From: Carboxylicivirga linearis
GTDB lineage: Bacteria; Bacteroidota; Bacteroidia; Bacteroidales; Marinilabiliaceae
NCBI RefSeq assembly: GCF_018271995.1
Contig: NZ_JAGUCO010000011.1
Location: 62,001 to 126,000 of the forward strand
DNA length: 64,000 nt
Direction of reading: 5' to 3'
Shown: positions 60,103 through 64,000 of the stretch, piece after piece
Numbering within the stretch: the stretch's first letter is position 1
How the letters are laid out: every line of letters begins with the position of its first letter
Translations under genes and position numbers: made by a program
Notes under the pieces: model-generated
The model's input: only the letters and a program-made list of their open reading frames with translations
Told to the model about the DNA's origin: nothing
The model's database searches: none

Positions 60103-63100
60103 ATGCGTAATTTATCCGCCACCCCAAGGCTGGGTATCCTTTTTTTGATGCTACTATTTATGGGATCATTATCTGGATATAGCCAAATTAAAATTAATGA
60201 GTTCGTATCCTCTAATGTTACGGGTCAAACAGATGATGATGGAGACTACCCGGATTGGATTGAACTTTACAACACTTCTTCTTCATCCATTAATCTATCG
60301 GGCTACTCATTAACAGATGATCTTTCCGACACACTTAAATGGCAGTTACCATCCACACAATTATCAGGGCAATCGCATATGCTAATTTTTGCATCTGGTA
60401 AAAATCGTACCGATTTAGTAACAGAGTGGTATACCGTTATTGACCAAGGTGATGATTTCCAGTATCTGGTTCCAAGTCAACAGCCTGAGACCTCATGGAA
60501 TAGTTTAAATTTTGATGACACCTCATGGTCCAGTGGTCCAAGTGGTATAGGATATGGCGATAACGATGATGCTACAGTGATAGAAACAGCGATGAGTGTT
60601 TTTGTTCGAACAAAATTTACTGTTGACGACTTAGCTAATGTTGCACAAGTAGTGCTGCACATGGATTATGATGATGGTTTTGTAGCATACATTAATGGTT
60701 TTGAAATAGCACGGGATAATTTGGGCACACCAGGAACTACGGTTACCTATAATCAGGCTGCAGACACATACGATCATGAAGCTCAGATTTATCAAGGACT
60801 TCCTCCAAATGAATTTCAATTACTTACCTGGGAAGACATTCTGCAGGAAGGTGAAAATGTATTGGCTATACAGGTTCACAACCACAGCCTTACCTCTTCA
60901 GATATAACCTGTATTCCTTTTCTAACTTTAGGATTAAAAACATCTCAAGGGCATACTGCATCAGAGATTCTTGATCTACCTACATCATATCTTCATACCA
61001 ATTTTAAAATCAAAGCTGACGGAGAGTCTATCTATCTATTCAACAACAAATCGTTTGTTGACTCTGTTGGTGCCACCAGGCTAAATGCCGATATCTCTTA
61101 CGGACGAATAACGGATGGCAATAGCCAATGGGTATATTTTGATTCTCCAACACCTTCAGCAGCCAATGCAGGCAACTACTCAACCACACTGACAACTGAT
61201 TCGGTTAAGTTTTCTGTTGAAGGAGGAAAACACACTTCAACCGTTTCATTAACACTATCAAATCCTAATAACGCTTCATCTAGTATCTACTATACAACCG
61301 ATGGATCAATCCCAACCACTTCGAGTAACTTATATAGCTCTGCTATTTCAGTAAGTTCAACAAGTGCTATCAGGGCACGTGTGATTGACGCAGGAAAACT
61401 GGCCGGACCTGTAGTATCCAACACTTATATTATTGGACAGTCACACGATCTACCAGTTATTTGTTTATCTACCGATCCTGATAATTTATGGGATTATTAT
61501 ACCGGAATCTATGTAAAAGGCCCCAATGCGCAATCATCCGATCCTTATTTTGGAGCCAACTTCTGGATGGATTGGGAAAAACCGGTTCATTTCGAATTTT
61601 ACGACACCAATAATGTTAAGCAAATTGATCAAGGGGCAGGAGTTAAAATATATGGAGCGTGGACAAGAGCTTATCCGCAAAAGTCAATGGCACTATTTGC
61701 CCGCAAAGAATATGGCGACGGATCATTCTGCTATAAGTTTTTCGAGAGTAGAGACAACGACAAGTTCGAAGCCTTAATCCTACGTAATTCAGGGAACGAT
61801 TTCTATTATACTCACCTTCGCGATGGTGTAGTAAATCATATGATGAAACCATTACAATTAGAGAGTCAGGCTTTCCAGCCAACCGTTGTTTATATCAACG
61901 GTGAGTATTTTGGAATATTAAATCTGCGAGAAAAAATCAATGAACATTTCATTTCAGATAATACATACATTAAATCTGACAGTGTAAATATTCTAGAACT
62001 GAATGGAGACGTAGTTAATGGTAACAATAACAAATATCAGGAATTTCTCAATTTCATTTCTAATGCAAACCTTAGCACCAATGCGAATTATGAGAAGGTA
62101 AAAGAATATATTGACATTGAGAATTACATTGATTATGTACTGGCCCAAACCTACATAGATAATACAGACTGGCCGGGCAATAACATAAAGTTCTGGAATA
62201 CCACAAGTAATAAAAGTCGTTTCCGTTGGATTTTGTACGATACTGACTTTGGATTTAGCTTATATGGTAATTCAAACTACACATACAACACCCTTTCATA
62301 TGCTTTGGGTAATATAGGCGATTTTCAAAATCCTGCATGGTCTACTTTGGTATTCCGAAAATTAAAAACCAACAGTCAATTTAGAGAAGAATTTGTTAAA
62401 AGAGCCAAGCATTACCTGAATACTTGCTGGAAACCAAGTGTGGTGAATGCCAAAGTTGATTCAATTAAACAGATCTATAGCAGCGAAATAAACCAGCATA
62501 ATAATAGGTGGAATTTCAGCTATAGCGGTTGGAATAGCGAGGTTGAAAAATTAAAAACATTTGCCAATAACCGACCTTATCATTTCGAAAATCATTTAAG
62601 AGATTTATTTGGTTTTACTCAAAAGTCTTTGGTTAATCTTGATGCCAATGGAAATATGGGATATATAAAGGTAAATCAAAGAAACATTAAGAGCTTCCCA
62701 TATAGTGACGACTATTACATTAACTCTGAAATTGAATTAATTGCAGTTCCTAATCCCGGATATCGATTTGTAAAATGGACGGGTGACTATACTTCTGAAA
62801 TCAGCAAAATATCACCCAATTTATCGGGTTCTCTAAACCTAACAGCTGAATTTGAAGCTGCCACGGATAACGACGTTAAAGTAATATTTAATGAAGTATT
62901 CTATAAATCATCACCTGACATAAAACCAGGTGATTGGGTAGAATTGTACAACGCCGGAGCAACAAGTGTTGACTTATTAAACTGGGCTTTTAATGATACA
63001 CAAAGAGATTCTTCATTATATATCGATAAATCAATTATACTGGCACCCGATCAGTATATTGTGTTGTGTAAAGATTTAGAAAAATTCAAAACGACTTATC

Positions 63101-63648
63101 CAATGGTTAATAATGTAATTGGTGAGTTTGAATTTGGATTAAGTAGCTTAGGCGATCATTTAAGACTTTATGACGACCAAGGTAAACTAATTGATTTTGT
63201 TGATTATTATCCTAGTGGATCATGGCCAAGTGAAGCTAATGGCACTGGAGCTTCAGCCGAATTAATCGAGCCTGACTCTGATAATTACCTGGGTAACAAT
63301 TGGGAAGCTTCAGCTGATGGAGGAACACCTGGTGAAATCAACCGCTCTCAAGCAAGTACAGGTATTTTCTATGCCGAAAAAACTTTGGATGCCCAGCTAC
63401 AATGTGTACCAAATCCATTTAAAGATATTGCCACTGTATATTTCAATGCAACAAAAGAAGGCGAATATCACATAGAGATAACAACCCTTAGCGGCACCGT
63501 TACATACAGAAGTAACGAACAATACTATTACGAAGGTAAACAACAAATAAACCTGCAGTTAAATCAAAATCTGCCTCAAGGTGTTTATCTGCTAAGCCTA
63601 TACGGACAAGGAAAACATCAAACCATTAAAATCATTATCACTAACTAA
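60103..63648 (+). CDS. Secreted CotH-kinase-family protein with lamin-tail domains and T9SS sorting domain
   Basis: The 1181-residue protein has a signal peptide (about 1-27, ending FMGSLSGYSQ). A lamin-tail-like domain follows (IKINEFVSSNVTG, DWIELYNTS, LSGYSLTDD), then a beta-sandwich domain (DDTSWSSGPSGIGYGD, VLHMDYDDGFVAYINGFEIA). Next comes a chitobiase C-terminal-like domain (YYTTDGSIPTTSSNLY). The CotH part has LPVICLSTDPDNLWD, GAGVKIYGAWTR, QKSMALFARKEYG, LILRNSGND, VYINGEYFGILNLREKINEHF and RFRWILYDTDFGFSL. CotH proteins can be atypical protein kinases. A second lamin-tail domain (NEVFYKSSPDIKPGDWVELYNAG) and a T9SS type A sorting domain (CVPNPFKDIATVYFN) end the chain. Surface or extracellular; target unknown. 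Confidence 0.9.
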   Translation: MRNLSATPRLGILFLMLLFMGSLSGYSQIKINEFVSSNVTGQTDDDGDYPDWIELYNTSSSSINLSGYSLTDDLSDTLKWQLPSTQLSGQSHMLIFASGKNRTDLVTEWYTVIDQGDDFQYLVPSQQPETSWNSLNFDDTSWSSGPSGIGYGDNDDATVIETAMSVFVRTKFTVDDLANVAQVVLHMDYDDGFVAYINGFEIARDNLGTPGTTVTYNQAADTYDHEAQIYQGLPPNEFQLLTWEDILQEGENVLAIQVHNHSLTSSDITCIPFLTLGLKTSQGHTASEILDLPTSYLHTNFKIKADGESIYLFNNKSFVDSVGATRLNADISYGRITDGNSQWVYFDSPTPSAANAGNYSTTLTTDSVKFSVEGGKHTSTVSLTLSNPNNASSSIYYTTDGSIPTTSSNLYSSAISVSSTSAIRARVIDAGKLAGPVVSNTYIIGQSHDLPVICLSTDPDNLWDYYTGIYVKGPNAQSSDPYFGANFWMDWEKPVHFEFYDTNNVKQIDQGAGVKIYGAWTRAYPQKSMALFARKEYGDGSFCYKFFESRDNDKFEALILRNSGNDFYYTHLRDGVVNHMMKPLQLESQAFQPTVVYINGEYFGILNLREKINEHFISDNTYIKSDSVNILELNGDVVNGNNNKYQEFLNFISNANLSTNANYEKVKEYIDIENYIDYVLAQTYIDNTDWPGNNIKFWNTTSNKSRFRWILYDTDFGFSLYGNSNYTYNTLSYALGNIGDFQNPAWSTLVFRKLKTNSQFREEFVKRAKHYLNTCWKPSVVNAKVDSIKQIYSSEINQHNNRWNFSYSGWNSEVEKLKTFANNRPYHFENHLRDLFGFTQKSLVNLDANGNMGYIKVNQRNIKSFPYSDDYYINSEIELIAVPNPGYRFVKWTGDYTSEISKISPNLSGSLNLTAEFEAATDNDVKVIFNEVFYKSSPDIKPGDWVELYNAGATSVDLLNWAFNDTQRDSSLYIDKSIILAPDQYIVLCKDLEKFKTTYPMVNNVIGEFEFGLSSLGDHLRLYDDQGKLIDFVDYYPSGSWPSEANGTGASAELIEPDSDNYLGNNWEASADGGTPGEINRSQASTGIFYAEKTLDAQLQCVPNPFKDIATVYFNATKEGEYHIEITTLSGTVTYRSNEQYYYEGKQQINLQLNQNLPQGVYLLSLYGQGKHQTIKIIITN

Positions 63649-63653
63649 TTCTT

Positions 63654-64000
63654 ATGAAGAAGATTGGATTATTACTTATTGCCATTATTGCTTTGATCTC
63701 TTGCGAAAAAGGACCGGGAGAAGGTGGAGAAGCCAAAATTACCGGGACAGTAATTATGGAAGACTGGAATGTAGATTTTACCTTCCGACGGGACAGTTTT
63801 CCTGCTCAAGCATATGATGTTTATATTATATACGGAGACGATCCCTATTTTGGAGATAAAATTGAAACTAATTACGATGGTTACTTTGAGTTTAATTATT
63901 TAAGAGAAGGCGATTACACCATTTACACCTACTCAAAAGATAAAACGCTTGATTACAATATGACCTCGCAGCTCACCACTGTTATGCGAGAAGTAAGCAT
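63654..64000 (+). CDS. Lipoprotein, N-terminal part (runs off window end)
   Basis: The frame begins MKKIGLLLIAIIALISC with a lipobox and Cys17, then EKGPGEGGEAKITGTVIMED. The rest visible (about 115 residues) has beta-strand character: VYIIYGDDPYFGD, ETNYDGYFEFNYLREGDYTIYTY, a carboxypeptidase-regulatory-like or Cna-B-like pattern. It begins 5 bases after the CotH gene stop and is probably co-transcribed with it. The 3' end is outside the window. Confidence 0.8.
   Translation, partial: MKKIGLLLIAIIALISCEKGPGEGGEAKITGTVIMEDWNVDFTFRRDSFPAQAYDVYIIYGDDPYFGDKIETNYDGYFEFNYLREGDYTIYTYSKDKTLDYNMTSQLTTVMREVS

Overview
The window is AT-rich, gene-dense DNA from a member of the Bacteroidota, most likely an anaerobic or facultative marine/gut-type lineage such as the Marinilabiliales (the rank is an inference). 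The signs are type IX secretion C-terminal sorting domains on two large secreted proteins, a carboxypeptidase-regulatory/TonB-dependent receptor, NigD-like and DUF3078 envelope proteins, a VPS10/BNR protein, and the Bacteroidota promoter signature (TTG, 18-20 bases, TAnnTTTG) upstream of several genes.

Layout. 1-386: end of a CorA-type transporter. 637-4580: TonB receptor plus beta-propeller phytase lipoprotein. 4660-12271: secreted pectate-lyase-like protein, ketopantoate-reductase-like enzyme, aldo/keto reductase, secreted phosphoesterase. 12472-16338: minus-strand signalling operon (histidine kinase, LuxR-type regulator, lone receiver domain, MCP-like protein). 16615-21722: S41 peptidase, Pif1-like helicase, an unrecognised coiled-coil protein, MDP-1-like phosphatase. 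21928-30626: a sulfur/thiol/metalloid island. It holds a LysR regulator, YeiH and TauE/SafE-type transporters, an SQR-like flavoprotein, DUF1847, a membrane-anchored thioredoxin, an ArsM-like methyltransferase, a 31-residue Cys-containing peptide, a radical SAM/SPASM protein, and a thioredoxin-thioredoxin reductase fusion. 30800-34063: VPS10/BNR protein between two copies of a terminator-bearing repeat. 34242-35354: an array of eight degenerate hairpins, then a RAYT transposase flanked by REP palindromes. 35367-48169: a nine-gene minus-strand cluster that joins the saccharopine route of lysine breakdown to aconitase-, isocitrate dehydrogenase- and citrate lyase-family enzymes. 48349-58520: assorted housekeeping and envelope genes, including a second Pif1-like helicase fused to TPRs. 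58774-64000: NigD-like lipoprotein, tRNA-Arg(ACG), a CotH-kinase/T9SS protein and the start of a lipoprotein gene.

Two gene groups look like systems worth following. (1) The lysine cluster fits a route in which lysine goes through saccharopine and aminoadipate to 2-oxoadipate. The lysine-biosynthetic aminoadipate pathway would then run backwards: reductive carboxylation to homoisocitrate, two aconitase-type isomerisations to homocitrate, and lysis to 2-oxoglutarate plus acetate or acetyl-CoA. The sum, lysine + 2-oxoglutarate + CO2 + H2O = 2 glutamate + acetate, balances in atoms and redox. (2) The short peptide gene at 27888-27983, absent from ordinary ORF calls, sits between an ArsM-like methyltransferase and a SPASM radical SAM gene. 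A hairpin separates it from the latter, the arrangement expected of a RiPP precursor and its maturase. The neighbours suggest a thiol, sulfur or arsenic role. Both are inferences from gene content and visible motifs only.
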